The notes under the pieces: generated by a model | Seen by the model: the letters and a program-made list of their open reading frames with translations, nothing else | What the model was told of the DNA's origin: nothing | The model's database searches: none | Assembly: GCF_013300825.1 (NCBI RefSeq) | Contig: NZ_JAAIMY010000013.1 | Span: 1-64,000 of the forward strand | Reading direction: 5' to 3' | DNA length: 64,000 nt | Source: Blautia wexlerae | GTDB taxonomy: Bacteria; Bacillota; Clostridia; Lachnospirales; Lachnospiraceae | Position numbers and translations under genes: made by a program | Shown: one piece after another, positions 35,143 to 44,815 of the stretch | Layout of the letters: each line of letters opens with the position of its first letter | Position numbering within the stretch: the first letter of the stretch is position 1

Positions 35143-36114
35143 TTAACCAATCGTATTTTCCGTTTTATAGTTTTTAGGAATTACCCCATACTTCTTTTTG
35201 AATGCCGCAGCAAAGTTACTCGGTTTTGAATAGCCTACAAATGCTGCCACCTGACTTACGTTCAAATTACTTTCTAATAGTAGACTTGCCGCCTTTTCCA
35301 ATCGCTGATCTATAATATACGCATGAACCGATGTTCCAAACAGCGAGGAAAAACCCTTTGACAATTTTGAAGTACTAATATTGACTTTTCGCGCCAATTC
35401 CTCACAACTTGGTGCCAAAGCAAGCTGACTGTCAATGATTCTCTTCGCTTCTATGATGGATTCTCGGTCACTTCTGGAAATTGCTATATAAGTTGACGCA
35501 AGAATACTCAGTTCCAAAATCTCACTCAAATATACAGATAACAACTCAAAAACTTTGCTTTCCAAAAACAGGTATCCCAATCCGCCGCGATATTGCGTGA
35601 AGTCTTTCAGTTCCGCAAAAATGTGCTCCATATAGGGAGTAATACCTACTTTTGATATACCTTCCAATAGTTTTTTCTGATAAACCTCAATCTCACCAAC
35701 ATCAAAATAGTCATTCATAATTTTACGGAAATACGACAGTGGTACTTTTACATTTTTGAAAAGGAAATCGTTTTGTTTGGAATAGCACAGATATTCCATT
35801 TTCCCGTGTCCACGATAAATACAGGACTCACCTTTTTGTATGCTGATACTTTGTCGGCTATCTGCAATATTCCAGGAAACACCATCATTGAAGCAGAACA
35901 ACATTTGAATGTATTCTTCGCTACTCACTCCCTGCACGTTCATATCTGAAAAATAATTCATTTTCCAGTCCGAAACAACTGCTCCCTGTTTCGTGACCAC
36001 CTGTAAAATCTGCCCTGTCCCCATGTCTGCTGGAATATCTATGGTTATTGTCTGCGGTGAATTAGAGAGCAGATCACGATAAAGATTATTCATGTATTGG
36101 TTTGTCATGTACAA
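35143..36114 (-). CDS. AraC-family regulator, YbtA/PchR-like
   Basis: 323 residues. The N-terminal ~215 residues form the sensing part. The C-terminal double helix-turn-helix is clear: CEELARKVNISTSKLSKGFSSLFG and LNVSQVAAFVGYSKPSNFAAAFKKKYG. In yersiniabactin and pyochelin systems this type senses the ferric siderophore and activates synthesis and uptake. Start is TTG 36114 or ATG 36108 (GGGAGG upstream of both). It has a good promoter with an operator palindrome over the start of transcription. Confidence 0.88.
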   Translation of the reverse strand: MYMTNQYMNNLYRDLLSNSPQTITIDIPADMGTGQILQVVTKQGAVVSDWKMNYFSDMNVQGVSSEEYIQMLFCFNDGVSWNIADSRQSISIQKGESCIYRGHGKMEYLCYSKQNDFLFKNVKVPLSYFRKIMNDYFDVGEIEVYQKKLLEGISKVGITPYMEHIFAELKDFTQYRGGLGYLFLESKVFELLSVYLSEILELSILASTYIAISRSDRESIIEAKRIIDSQLALAPSCEELARKVNISTSKLSKGFSSLFGTSVHAYIIDQRLEKAASLLLESNLNVSQVAAFVGYSKPSNFAAAFKKKYGVIPKNYKTENTIG

Positions 36115-36127
36115 GCATTCCTCCCGA

Positions 36128-36145
36128 AGTTAGATAAGACTAATT
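36128..36145. promoter_or_regulatory. Operator palindrome at the AraC promoter (site A)
   Basis: AGTTAG-ATAAGA-CTAATT lies just past the -10 box, over the expected transcription start. It agrees with site C at 58048 in 17 of 19 bases (TAATTAGT-N2-TATCTAACT on one strand). TTAG...CTAA half-sites are those of DtxR-family boxes, though the spacing here is shorter than in DtxR itself. Confidence 0.7.
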
Positions 36146-36147
36146 AA

Positions 36148-36176
36148 ATTTTACAACTTCCAAAGTAAAAAGTCAA
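36148..36176 (-). promoter_or_regulatory. Promoter of the AraC gene
   Basis: On the minus strand TTGACT (36176-36171), a 17-base spacer and TAAAAT (36153-36148), about 35 bases before the start codon. It is close to the sigma-A consensus. Confidence 0.75.
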
Positions 36177-36378
36177 ATTTTGTAATCATGTAAAAAGCAG
36201 ACACTACTTAATGTAAATTACAAACTTCACTTACTTCCATTTCTTTCTGCATCTCACAAGACGATAAAGTCACTTTTAAAACCCATTGTACTGACAATTT
36301 AATATTAATTCTCATTATTCTCCCTGCACATCGCTAAATTATCTTATAAATATGGCATTTTAGGAACACCTGACAGTT

Positions 36379-36404
36379 CGAGAGTTAATTTTATCTGAAG
36401 TTCA
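36379..36404 (-). repeat. Third copy of the MITE-like end sequence
   Basis: On the minus strand TGAACTTCAGA-TAA-AATTAACTCTCG. The last 15 bases are identical to the end at 10084-10109; 7 of the other 11 match. It starts 4 bases after the stop of the methyltransferase gene, right at the 3' end of the NRPS operon. Confidence 0.5.
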
Positions 36405-36407
36405 TAT

Positions 36408-37151
36408 TTATCGTGCTTTTATTGCAAGTAATAATGTTTCTGATAATTTAGCTGTTCTAAAGTGCATTTTTGTCAATTGGTTTAAAATTTTTTCCACACT
36501 CTGATAATTCCACGACATTAGGCTATCTACAGTACTAACTATGTTTTTACCACAAAAAACTTTATAGGTCAATCTCCATGTCCATTGATCCATCCCCACT
36601 TGCTTTATATCGGTAATATACGTCTCATAGCGCAATCTTCCTTGAGTAGCCACCGATATTCTGCTTCCTACTGGCGCAACAAGAAATTTCGGTTCTAAAA
36701 GTTCTATCAGGATTGGGACATTTATATTCAAATTTTTATCTAATTTATACAATAATTTTTCTTGTTCATCCCTTTTTAAATGACCAAGTACTCCCATGCA
36801 CATTACACCACTTATTTTATCTCGAAATGAATATTTACCTACATCTATCGGCAATAGAGAAATTCTCTCTTTAACTTCATTATGCTCCATTAATCTTGCC
36901 ATAAACGCTGTTCTCATATAAGCCGATGGTTCTAAAGCAATTATTTCTTTATCACATATCATATTAGCCATCTCTATTGTTGTTTTTCCAGTTCCTGCAC
37001 CTATATCCAAAATGATTCCATCTAAATCCTTAACCATATCAGCAAATTTGTTTAAAACAATTTTTTTGTTCCCTATCTGTGAAAGAGCTGATAAATCATA
37101 AAATTCTACTGTCTCTCCGTATACATTCTCAATTTCATTCAATCCCGTCAT
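36408..37151 (-). CDS. SAM-dependent methyltransferase of the siderophore operon
   Basis: 247 residues, class I fold. SAM motif I is intact in GIILDIGAGTGKTTIEMA, followed by EIIALEPSAYMRTAF and GVMCMGVLGHLKRDEQ. No working methyltransferase domain is seen in the NRPS proteins, so this enzyme may provide the N- or C-methyl group (yersiniabactin and pyochelin carry such methyls from built-in domains). It is the last gene of the operon and overlaps the reductase gene by 17 bases. The substrate is not shown by the sequence. Confidence 0.85.
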   Translation of the reverse strand: MTGLNEIENVYGETVEFYDLSALSQIGNKKIVLNKFADMVKDLDGIILDIGAGTGKTTIEMANMICDKEIIALEPSAYMRTAFMARLMEHNEVKERISLLPIDVGKYSFRDKISGVMCMGVLGHLKRDEQEKLLYKLDKNLNINVPILIELLEPKFLVAPVGSRISVATQGRLRYETYITDIKQVGMDQWTWRLTYKVFCGKNIVSTVDSLMSWNYQSVEKILNQLTKMHFRTAKLSETLLLAIKAR

Positions 37152-38235
37152 TCTCCTTTTTTATTAAATGTCTTTTTTCCAAATCATAAAATATATTTTT
37201 TATGTCACCAAAATTGTCATAATCAACGATATTCATATAGCCCACTTTCTGACATATTTCAGACCATAATTTTGATACATATATTTGATATTGCGCCATG
37301 GACATTTTTTCTGTTCTATTTTGCTTAAATAAAATCTCTAAAGCTTTCTTTACTGCATCCGGCCATATTTGTTCAAACGTTTCTTTTACTGATGGTAACA
37401 TTACATTTCCTATAGTAACACCAGAGGGTATATTTACTTCCTCTTCTACATTAATACTTAGTGTTCCATATTCATCTCTTGGCATATGCAAGAAAGGAAG
37501 CCATATTACCGGACCATGGGTATTGACCAGACAGAGCCGCCCTGTGGAAAATGTCAATTCTATTCTATGATATAAATGTAATGGATGGTCTATATCGTTA
37601 CGATCCACATTGGTATTCACTATAAATGTTACCGGAACCATTCCAATTATACCACTAATAACTCTGTTACCCCCTCCTGCCATAGAAGTTGTATAAGATT
37701 CTGCTACATTTCCCAATTTCCATGTTGATAAGCCTCCCAACGCACACCCCAATATATCTATTCCATCATATAATACATGTATAGCGCATTCCAAGGATGC
37801 ATTTATAAGATGAGCATGTTTACTTATTATTTGTGCCGCCTCTAAAAAATCTCGAATTGGCTTGATATACCGATAAAATGGATTCAACATAAAAGCGGCA
37901 CTTCCGGATTCTCTTATACAATTAACAATTTCTACCTCATGAGCAGGATGTTCTAATAATGTTGGTATCCCTTTTGCAAGTATACTTTTAGCTATATTGG
38001 CACCGTTTCCACCTCCAGCCGCATTAGGTACAACTACACATGCTGCATCAACATTTTGATTTATTTCTTTAATATCCGTATACATTGGCACATTTAGATT
38101 CTTTGAAAGAAGTCTGGATCTATCGCTTCCTTTTCCCAATATACCCATAAGCTCATATTCTTTACTTTCTGCAATAGCTTTCAAATAAATTTTCCCAAAT
38201 CCTGTTCCACATACTAAAATCTGTTTTTTCTTCAT
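37135..38235 (-). CDS. Thiazolinyl imide reductase (Irp3/PchG-like)
   Basis: 366 residues of the Gfo/Idh/MocA-related thiazolinyl reductase group. NADP-binding start ILVCGTGFGKIYLKAIAES; AACVVVPNAAGGGNG; LLEHPAHEVEI with the conserved His; MLNPFYRYIKP; and HVLYDGIDILGCALGG. Such enzymes reduce one thiazoline ring to a thiazolidine while the chain is still on the NRPS, using NADPH. The ATG overlaps the stop of the upstream dehydrogenase-like gene (ATGA). Confidence 0.92.
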   Translation of the reverse strand: MKKKQILVCGTGFGKIYLKAIAESKEYELMGILGKGSDRSRLLSKNLNVPMYTDIKEINQNVDAACVVVPNAAGGGNGANIAKSILAKGIPTLLEHPAHEVEIVNCIRESGSAAFMLNPFYRYIKPIRDFLEAAQIISKHAHLINASLECAIHVLYDGIDILGCALGGLSTWKLGNVAESYTTSMAGGGNRVISGIIGMVPVTFIVNTNVDRNDIDHPLHLYHRIELTFSTGRLCLVNTHGPVIWLPFLHMPRDEYGTLSINVEEEVNIPSGVTIGNVMLPSVKETFEQIWPDAVKKALEILFKQNRTEKMSMAQYQIYVSKLWSEICQKVGYMNIVDYDNFGDIKNIFYDLEKRHLIKKENDGIE

Positions 38236-39257
38236 ATCTTTCCCTCTGATTTGAACTTATCTATTTTTTTAAGTTCATCTAACACTTGATATTTTTCAAG
38301 ATAACTTGCCATTGTATAAATTCCATCCTTCCTAGGCATTTCAAATATTGCATTGGCAGTAATCGCTAATATTTCGCCAGTTAAAACACTCGGATTTTTT
38401 CCTTCAAAATAAATGCATCTACTATCATTTCCTTTATTTTGTCTTACCCATATAAAAGCTTTTTGGTTGCTATTTTTCTGTCCCATTAATGCATTTACTA
38501 AATCTTTTTTTTGACAATGCGCCTTATTTACTATTGAAAATAAACTTACAGGTGCCGCCGTATATGAATCAATATTAAGCATATATTTCCCTTGTATAAT
38601 TTCTTGAATTTCTTCTGTAACATATGGCAATATAGATAATTTCGAAATTCTTGTTGGAAGATTCAGCGGACTTCTTTTCTGAGCAGGTAAAATTTTTCCA
38701 TTTCGCACACATGCCATAGGAATTCCAGCTTTATAACTTTTTATTTCTTCCACATAATCGATTGCGGCAGCTTTTGAAAAATTATAGACACCTCCAATAA
38801 TCATCTCTATTAAGTCATCATTGAAAGCTTCTTTAAGCACAGAAGACAACATCCATCCTGATAACCCCGGAAATATTCCCGAACCAACTATAGCGGTACC
38901 TTTCATGCTAGAATTCCTCATTTTTCTAATTAAATGAATTCCTCCTGGGTCAACATACGGAATATTCTCTGCCATTGCTCCAAGTAACATTTTTTCACTA
39001 TAGTCTGCGGAAGGTCCGATTGCTCCTATTACCAAATCACTTCCTTTAAAGAATTTTCCAATATTACTTTCCTTATCAATATCAAGTTCAAATAATTGGA
39101 TGTTGGGAGCCATATACATTCCTGTATCTTTTATTGTTTCTATATTCCGTACACTGACTCTTAATGAATAGCCTAACTTACTTAAAACCTTACACGCTGT
39201 CACACCAACAGTACCTGTTCCGCCAAGAATACAGATTGTTCTGCGATTATTTATCAT
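38232..39257 (-). CDS. Saccharopine dehydrogenase-like NAD(P)-dependent reductase
   Basis: 341 residues. Rossmann start ICILGGTGTVGVTACKVL, then DLVIGAIGPSADYSEKML, VDPGGIHLIRKM and GSGIFPGLSGWML. The family includes saccharopine reductases and other imine or enone reductases. Beside a thiazolinyl imide reductase it may reduce a second C=N bond or an intermediate of the aryl or cysteine part. It overlaps the last NRPS gene by 11 bases. I cannot decide its substrate. Confidence 0.8.
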   Translation of the reverse strand: MINNRRTICILGGTGTVGVTACKVLSKLGYSLRVSVRNIETIKDTGMYMAPNIQLFELDIDKESNIGKFFKGSDLVIGAIGPSADYSEKMLLGAMAENIPYVDPGGIHLIRKMRNSSMKGTAIVGSGIFPGLSGWMLSSVLKEAFNDDLIEMIIGGVYNFSKAAAIDYVEEIKSYKAGIPMACVRNGKILPAQKRSPLNLPTRISKLSILPYVTEEIQEIIQGKYMLNIDSYTAAPVSLFSIVNKAHCQKKDLVNALMGQKNSNQKAFIWVRQNKGNDSRCIYFEGKNPSVLTGEILAITANAIFEMPRKDGIYTMASYLEKYQVLDELKKIDKFKSEGKI

Positions 39258-42200
39258 TTTCTAGTTCCCTCATAATAATATCAAAAATGTCATTACTATT
39301 AGATTCAAATTCTCTAACGTTACCTAAAACAGCCTTTTCCCAAGATTTAATAGCAACTGAATTTCCGTCAATTATGCTTATATCTCCTAAATATAAATCA
39401 CTTTCTTTTGCTTTAGATGGATTTATTAAAAAAATGCGGTTAATAATAATGTTTTCCCCCAATAGTTCACTTGCCTTAGTTATGCATAAAGAAGCCATTT
39501 CGGAAAAGGCAATAATATATTTCTTTTTAACATTTATGTCTTCATGACATCTTTCAATTATTTCTTGCCCTCCCACTCTCTTACAACTTATGTTTGAAGC
39601 GCTCAACTTTTCTATAAGAACATCTCTTATTTCATTTTCGTTATCCCCAAATATATATACAACAGTATATGAATTTCTTGTTTGATTTCCTGCATTACTA
39701 TGCATTTGATTTTTTGAAGGATTTTTACAATCCGATATATACTGAGCAATCCCCATAATTGTTGGCATCGTCAACGATGCCCGTAATATTTCATCAAATC
39801 TCATGCCTTGTGCTTCTTGTATGTCACTAACTATGCGCCCAGAAATCTGAGATAATAACAAAGAATCAAGTCCATTTTCTAATAAATTATCTTCATAATC
39901 AATATAATCATTTCCAGAAATAGAGCATACGATTTTTTTGATACTTTTAGCAAGTTCTACATATTCCTTCTTTTGCGAAATTAAAGTTGCTTTTGCATTA
40001 TGCTTTACCTTGATGTTCTTTTGTATACTCTCTGCCAGTCCTTTTCTGTCTATTTTGCCATTAGTAGAAAGTGGAAAACTCTCTACATTTACAAACTCTG
40101 AAGGAATCATTGCTGGTGGCAAAAAAAAGGCTAACTGCTTTCTGTATTCTTCTTTCGTATAGGAAATGCTCGATATTTTATTTTTTATAAAAGCTATCAG
40201 CACACCCTTCCCTATACTTTGATTATAAACCACGCAACAATCTTCAATATTTTGCATTCCACGTATTGCATTTTCTATTTCCGCAATTTCTATTCTATGC
40301 CCATTGATTTTTACCTGATTATCTAATCTGCCTAAAAATTCAATGTCGCCATTCTCTACATATCTTCCATTATCTCCAGTGAGATAAATCCTGTTCTTTT
40401 CTTCTTCCAGATAAACAAATTTTTCTTTTGTTAATATTGTATCTCCTAAATAGCCTTCTGCCAAAGAATATCCTCCTATGGCAATTTGCCCCGAAACATA
40501 TTCCGGACAAATTCTCAATTCCTCGTCTACAACTCCCATCCACTGTCCAAGCAAAGCTTTTCCATATAATATAGTAGGCCTTTCTTCTATTTCATCAATT
40601 TCATGATATATAGACCAAATCCCACCTTCCGTAGCGCCTCCCAAACTAATCATTTGAGCGTTGGTCATAATCTTTCTTAGTCTTCCTGGCAGACTAGTAT
40701 TTATCCAATCTCCGGATAACAGTACTAATCTAACTGTCGGATAACTCTCCGATTTAGACGCAAAAGCATCTAACATTTCCGCCTGCGCTGGAACACTATT
40801 CCACAAGGTCACTTTGTATTCATTAAGTAATCTGCCCCAATGGGATGCATCTGGTCCTTTTTCTGGATTCGGTAATACTAATGTTCCACCAACTCCCAAT
40901 ACACTAAATATATCAAATACAGAAAGATCAAATGACAGTTCCGCAATACCAAGGATTGTATCCTCTTCCGAGATATTATACATATTTTCAATAGATATAA
41001 GAGTATTTTGTGCCGCAGTATGTGACATTACTACACCTTTAGGCTCTCCTGTAGAGCCAGAAGTAAATATTACATATGCAATAGGATTTTGGAATTCTGG
41101 ATGCTTTTCTAATCGGTATTCCAAATTCTGAAGTATCATATTTACTTTTTTCTCATCCAATTCCACAATAACATTTGCTTTTGATAAAATTTTTTCTTGT
41201 CGTGCCAATGGCTGTTTTATATCAATAGGTAAATAAGAAAATCCAGCAATCAAAACACCCATTACTGCTGCAATTTGATTTACAGATTTTTTCATTCTTA
41301 TCGCAACCAGTCCAGTTCTATTTTCCACAAATTCTTTTCTTAAATAACCTGCTATATATTCTGCTCTTTCCAACAATTCTCCATATGTCACTGTTTCAAC
41401 AGCATCTATTACGGCAGTTTTATTAGAATTCTTTTTCGCATACTTAACAAATCTCTGTTGAATACGAGATTGATTCGTAATACCTTTATTTCGTTCGCAA
41501 ATTACTTTTTTCTTACTCGCACTTGGCACTATAATTTCCAATGGATTCTTCCATTCTTCCGAATGTTTTATTCCAAGTATTCTTATTGTTTCAGTAAAAG
41601 ACTCAAACATCTCCGTTACAATAGATTCTTTTATCGCACCTTTTCTTGTATCCCAGCTTATCATCAGGCCTTTTTCTTGATCTTCTGAATCTATCTCATC
41701 GACTATCTGACAATCAATCCATACTTGAGGGGTATGACTAAACCCATATTCAATAGTGCCTACAGTGCCATCAGTCTTCAAAACCCCTGTAAATACGATC
41801 GGCATTAATAATTCCTTTTCTTCAGACACTTTACTCAGTTCTCTTAGCACTTCGACACCAGAAAAAGAATTATGCTCTAAATCCTCCATCAATCTTTTTG
41901 TAATTTCTTTGACTCTTTCTATAAAACTCATATTTTGAGTTACATTTACTTCTAGCAAGTTCACTGCTGTAAAGTCTCCTACTATGGAATTAGTATTATT
42001 TCCGATAGTTGGTCTATTTTGAATTGGTAAATTGAGTGTAAAATGTTTATTCGAACTCCACCTTGAAATAACTTCTGCGTATATACCAATAAGCACCGAT
42101 GAAACTGTTACTCCGTATTCTCCTGCAATTTCCTTTATACGTTTCCAGTCAGACTGATTAATATGTTTCTGAAATCGATAAAATTCATATGTATTTTCAC

Positions 42201-43053
42201 ACTTATCTGCGGCTCGTCCATCTTGTGGAAGAATTGGAGCCTCCGGTAATTTTTTCAGTCTTTCTAACCAATACATTCTATCCTGATGCCATTTTAAACT
42301 TCCTTTACGTTGTTGATTGAACATTGCATAATCTGAAAACTTATACCTTATTTTTTCTAATGAAGCTCCTTTCAAAAGTTCTCCCATTTCAGAAATCAGA
42401 AGTTGCACACTTGCAAAATCTGAAACAATTAAATCAACAAGTAGATGGAAAAAATTTCCTTCTATACGCTTCGTTATTAGCACTTTAAATAATGGAGGTT
42501 CCTCCGTATGAAAAACATATTCACTAAAATCTTCCCTAATCTTAGATAAAGTATCTACTTTTTCCCTCTCTGCCATTTTTTGTAGATTTACTATTTTAAT
42601 TTCATAATCAATCTCATCTCTCTCTAAAATTTCAAATCCGACCTCTGTTACTTTCGCTCTTAGCATTTCATGCCTATTTACCAATACTTTCCAAGCTCTT
42701 GATAGTTCTTCTGCACTGTAGGAACCAAAATCAACCTCAATATATCCTTTACATCCAATTCCACCCCACTTCACAGCTTCTGTTTTTCCAACTAAATAGG
42801 CTGCTTGCACATCAGTCAAAGGATATACATTAGTTTCATAATCATTATCCGTAATAAACTCGTCTATCGTTTGTTTTTTCTTCAAAATTTCAATTATTTC
42901 TTCTTTATATTTTTTAACTTTCTCTTTAGAATTTTCTGTAAAATTCCCTTTGGAATCTTTATATTTTAATTTTCCATCAACAGTTTCAAAAGTAACGCCT
43001 TTTTTTTCAAGCTCTACTAATAATTCTCCTGCTACTTTTTTCGTGTCCTGCAT
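39247..43053 (-). CDS. NRPS: docking, cyclization, adenylation (Cys), carrier, TE-like tail
   Basis: 1268 residues. A TubC-type docking region (1-60) is followed by a Cy domain (about 75-500) with DLIVSDFAS (D-x4-D-x2-S) and an A domain (about 525-1010) with SGSTGEPKG and the pocket region FDLSVFDIF, WNSVPA, LLSGDW, SLGGATEGGIW. The pocket code reads DLFNLSLIWK, one change from the cysteine code DLYNLSLIWK. The carrier has LLENGLDSLLLS near 1090. The last ~130 residues look like a shrunken thioesterase: IIAFSEMASL at the nucleophile position and NSNDIFDIIMREL where the His would be. It is the probable last module. Confidence 0.92.
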   Translation of the reverse strand: MQDTKKVAGELLVELEKKGVTFETVDGKLKYKDSKGNFTENSKEKVKKYKEEIIEILKKKQTIDEFITDNDYETNVYPLTDVQAAYLVGKTEAVKWGGIGCKGYIEVDFGSYSAEELSRAWKVLVNRHEMLRAKVTEVGFEILERDEIDYEIKIVNLQKMAEREKVDTLSKIREDFSEYVFHTEEPPLFKVLITKRIEGNFFHLLVDLIVSDFASVQLLISEMGELLKGASLEKIRYKFSDYAMFNQQRKGSLKWHQDRMYWLERLKKLPEAPILPQDGRAADKCENTYEFYRFQKHINQSDWKRIKEIAGEYGVTVSSVLIGIYAEVISRWSSNKHFTLNLPIQNRPTIGNNTNSIVGDFTAVNLLEVNVTQNMSFIERVKEITKRLMEDLEHNSFSGVEVLRELSKVSEEKELLMPIVFTGVLKTDGTVGTIEYGFSHTPQVWIDCQIVDEIDSEDQEKGLMISWDTRKGAIKESIVTEMFESFTETIRILGIKHSEEWKNPLEIIVPSASKKKVICERNKGITNQSRIQQRFVKYAKKNSNKTAVIDAVETVTYGELLERAEYIAGYLRKEFVENRTGLVAIRMKKSVNQIAAVMGVLIAGFSYLPIDIKQPLARQEKILSKANVIVELDEKKVNMILQNLEYRLEKHPEFQNPIAYVIFTSGSTGEPKGVVMSHTAAQNTLISIENMYNISEEDTILGIAELSFDLSVFDIFSVLGVGGTLVLPNPEKGPDASHWGRLLNEYKVTLWNSVPAQAEMLDAFASKSESYPTVRLVLLSGDWINTSLPGRLRKIMTNAQMISLGGATEGGIWSIYHEIDEIEERPTILYGKALLGQWMGVVDEELRICPEYVSGQIAIGGYSLAEGYLGDTILTKEKFVYLEEEKNRIYLTGDNGRYVENGDIEFLGRLDNQVKINGHRIEIAEIENAIRGMQNIEDCCVVYNQSIGKGVLIAFIKNKISSISYTKEEYRKQLAFFLPPAMIPSEFVNVESFPLSTNGKIDRKGLAESIQKNIKVKHNAKATLISQKKEYVELAKSIKKIVCSISGNDYIDYEDNLLENGLDSLLLSQISGRIVSDIQEAQGMRFDEILRASLTMPTIMGIAQYISDCKNPSKNQMHSNAGNQTRNSYTVVYIFGDNENEIRDVLIEKLSASNISCKRVGGQEIIERCHEDINVKKKYIIAFSEMASLCITKASELLGENIIINRIFLINPSKAKESDLYLGDISIIDGNSVAIKSWEKAVLGNVREFESNSNDIFDIIMRELENDK

Positions 43054-43056
43054 TTT

Positions 43057-44802
43057 TTAAATTTCCCCCTCTTCTACAAATTCTGCTATATCTGTATTTT
43101 TTCTCTTATCAACCAATTTTGTTAGTGCGTTAATTGATGGATTCATAAAGACCTCTTTCATGCGTACCTCTATTCCGCAACGAGCATTAATAGCCGCAAC
43201 AAATCTAGCCGCAAGCAAGCTGTCTGCACCTATCTTAAAAAGGTTCTCATCCAAATCAGCCACTTTATTTTTCAATAGCTCCTCCCAAATCATCAGTACA
43301 ATATTTAATACTTTGTCAGACATTATTTCCACACTATCAGTTTTCTGATATTCTGCCAATCTTCTTCTATCAACTTTTCCATTTGCATTAAGAGGAAAAT
43401 TTTCTAATCTGTTTATAGAATTCGGTATAGAATACTCAGGAAGATGTATCTTAAGATAATCTTCTATTTCACTCTCTGCAATGTACTCTCCCAAGTAAAA
43501 TGCAACTAATTCTTTATGGTATTTATCCCCCTGAGCAACAACTACGGCTTCTTTTATTCTTGAAATACTTTTTAATACACTTTCAATTTCTCCCAACTCA
43601 ATTCGATGTCCACGTATCTTTACTTGGGTATCCATTCGCCCTAAAAACTCTATCGTTCCATCTGCCCATCGCCTTCCCCGATCTCCTGTTCTATACCAAC
43701 GTTCCCCTTTTACATCCGTAATAAACTTTTTCATTGTTAGCTCTTCATCATTAATATAGCCTTTCGCCAGACTTCCACCTCCAATTTGCAATTCACCAGG
43801 AATATCAACTCCGCACTCCACAAAATTTTCATCCGTAATCCTATATTTCTGTTTTGGTAATGCTTGCCCATAAGGAATAGAATTCCACAATTTATCTACT
43901 TTTGAAACGCAATAATAGTTGGACCAAATTCCGCCTTCTGTCGCTCCGCCCAACGCTACAAATTGCGAGTTTGCTGAAGTTACTTTATACCATTTCTCCG
44001 GTAAATATAAAGGAATCCAGTCCCCTGACACTAATGCCAACCGCAATTTACCAAAATGATTATTTTCCCCCATTATCAAAAACATGTCCAATAACGCGGG
44101 GGCACTATTCCAAATAGTAATTCCATAAATCTCTATCAGATTTTTCCATACTTCTGGATCTCTAAAGTCGTCTTCATCAATTAAAACAATTGTCCCTCCA
44201 ACAGTTAAAAGACCAAATATGTCAAAAACCGACAAATCAAAATCAAATGCTGATATATTTAATACGGAATCTTCCGCACCAATATTCCACATATGTAAAA
44301 TTTCTTCTATTGTATTCATTGCAGCCACATGACTCATTTCTACTCCTTTAGGTTCTCCGCTAGAGCCCGATGTATAAATAATATAGGCAGTATCTTTTGA
44401 ATTATTTTCAATACACCCAGTCCATGGATTCTCTTCTAAAAAGGCTTCATCCTGCAATACAAGAGCCGGCTTGACATTTTCTATGATTTTTTTCCGACGT
44501 CCTAACGGCTGCTTCATCGCAATCGGAACATACGCTGCACCTATTGCAAGAATTCCTAACAATGCAGCTACTTGTCCAATACCTCTCGGCAATATAACTA
44601 CAATCTTATCATTTCTTCTTACTCCTCTTTGCCACATATAGTTTGCTGCACGCAACGCATATAAACGCAACATCTTATAAGAAACTTTCTCATTTTCATA
44701 GATAAGCGCAATTCTCTCTGGATATTTCAATGCATTTTCATAAAATTCTCCATGTAATGTTTCCTTTCTATTAGAAAACTCTCGATCGTTCATCATATAC
44801 AT
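43057..44802 (-). CDS. Stand-alone NRPS adenylation-carrier protein (Cys)
   Basis: 581 residues: an A domain (about 15-490) with YIIYTSGSSGEPKGVEMS and pocket blocks FDLSVFDIF, WNSAPAL, LVSGDW, ALGGATEGGIW, code DLFNLSLIWK, close to the cysteine code. A carrier domain follows with LFKIGADSLLAARFV near 535. There is no condensation or cyclization domain, so it must work with the free-standing Cy protein encoded at 45822-47255. It starts 13 bases after the hydrolase gene and ends three bases before the next NRPS gene. Confidence 0.92.
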   Translation of the reverse strand: MYMMNDREFSNRKETLHGEFYENALKYPERIALIYENEKVSYKMLRLYALRAANYMWQRGVRRNDKIVVILPRGIGQVAALLGILAIGAAYVPIAMKQPLGRRKKIIENVKPALVLQDEAFLEENPWTGCIENNSKDTAYIIYTSGSSGEPKGVEMSHVAAMNTIEEILHMWNIGAEDSVLNISAFDFDLSVFDIFGLLTVGGTIVLIDEDDFRDPEVWKNLIEIYGITIWNSAPALLDMFLIMGENNHFGKLRLALVSGDWIPLYLPEKWYKVTSANSQFVALGGATEGGIWSNYYCVSKVDKLWNSIPYGQALPKQKYRITDENFVECGVDIPGELQIGGGSLAKGYINDEELTMKKFITDVKGERWYRTGDRGRRWADGTIEFLGRMDTQVKIRGHRIELGEIESVLKSISRIKEAVVVAQGDKYHKELVAFYLGEYIAESEIEDYLKIHLPEYSIPNSINRLENFPLNANGKVDRRRLAEYQKTDSVEIMSDKVLNIVLMIWEELLKNKVADLDENLFKIGADSLLAARFVAAINARCGIEVRMKEVFMNPSINALTKLVDKRKNTDIAEFVEEGEI

Positions 44803-44815
44803 TTCCTTTCCTCAA

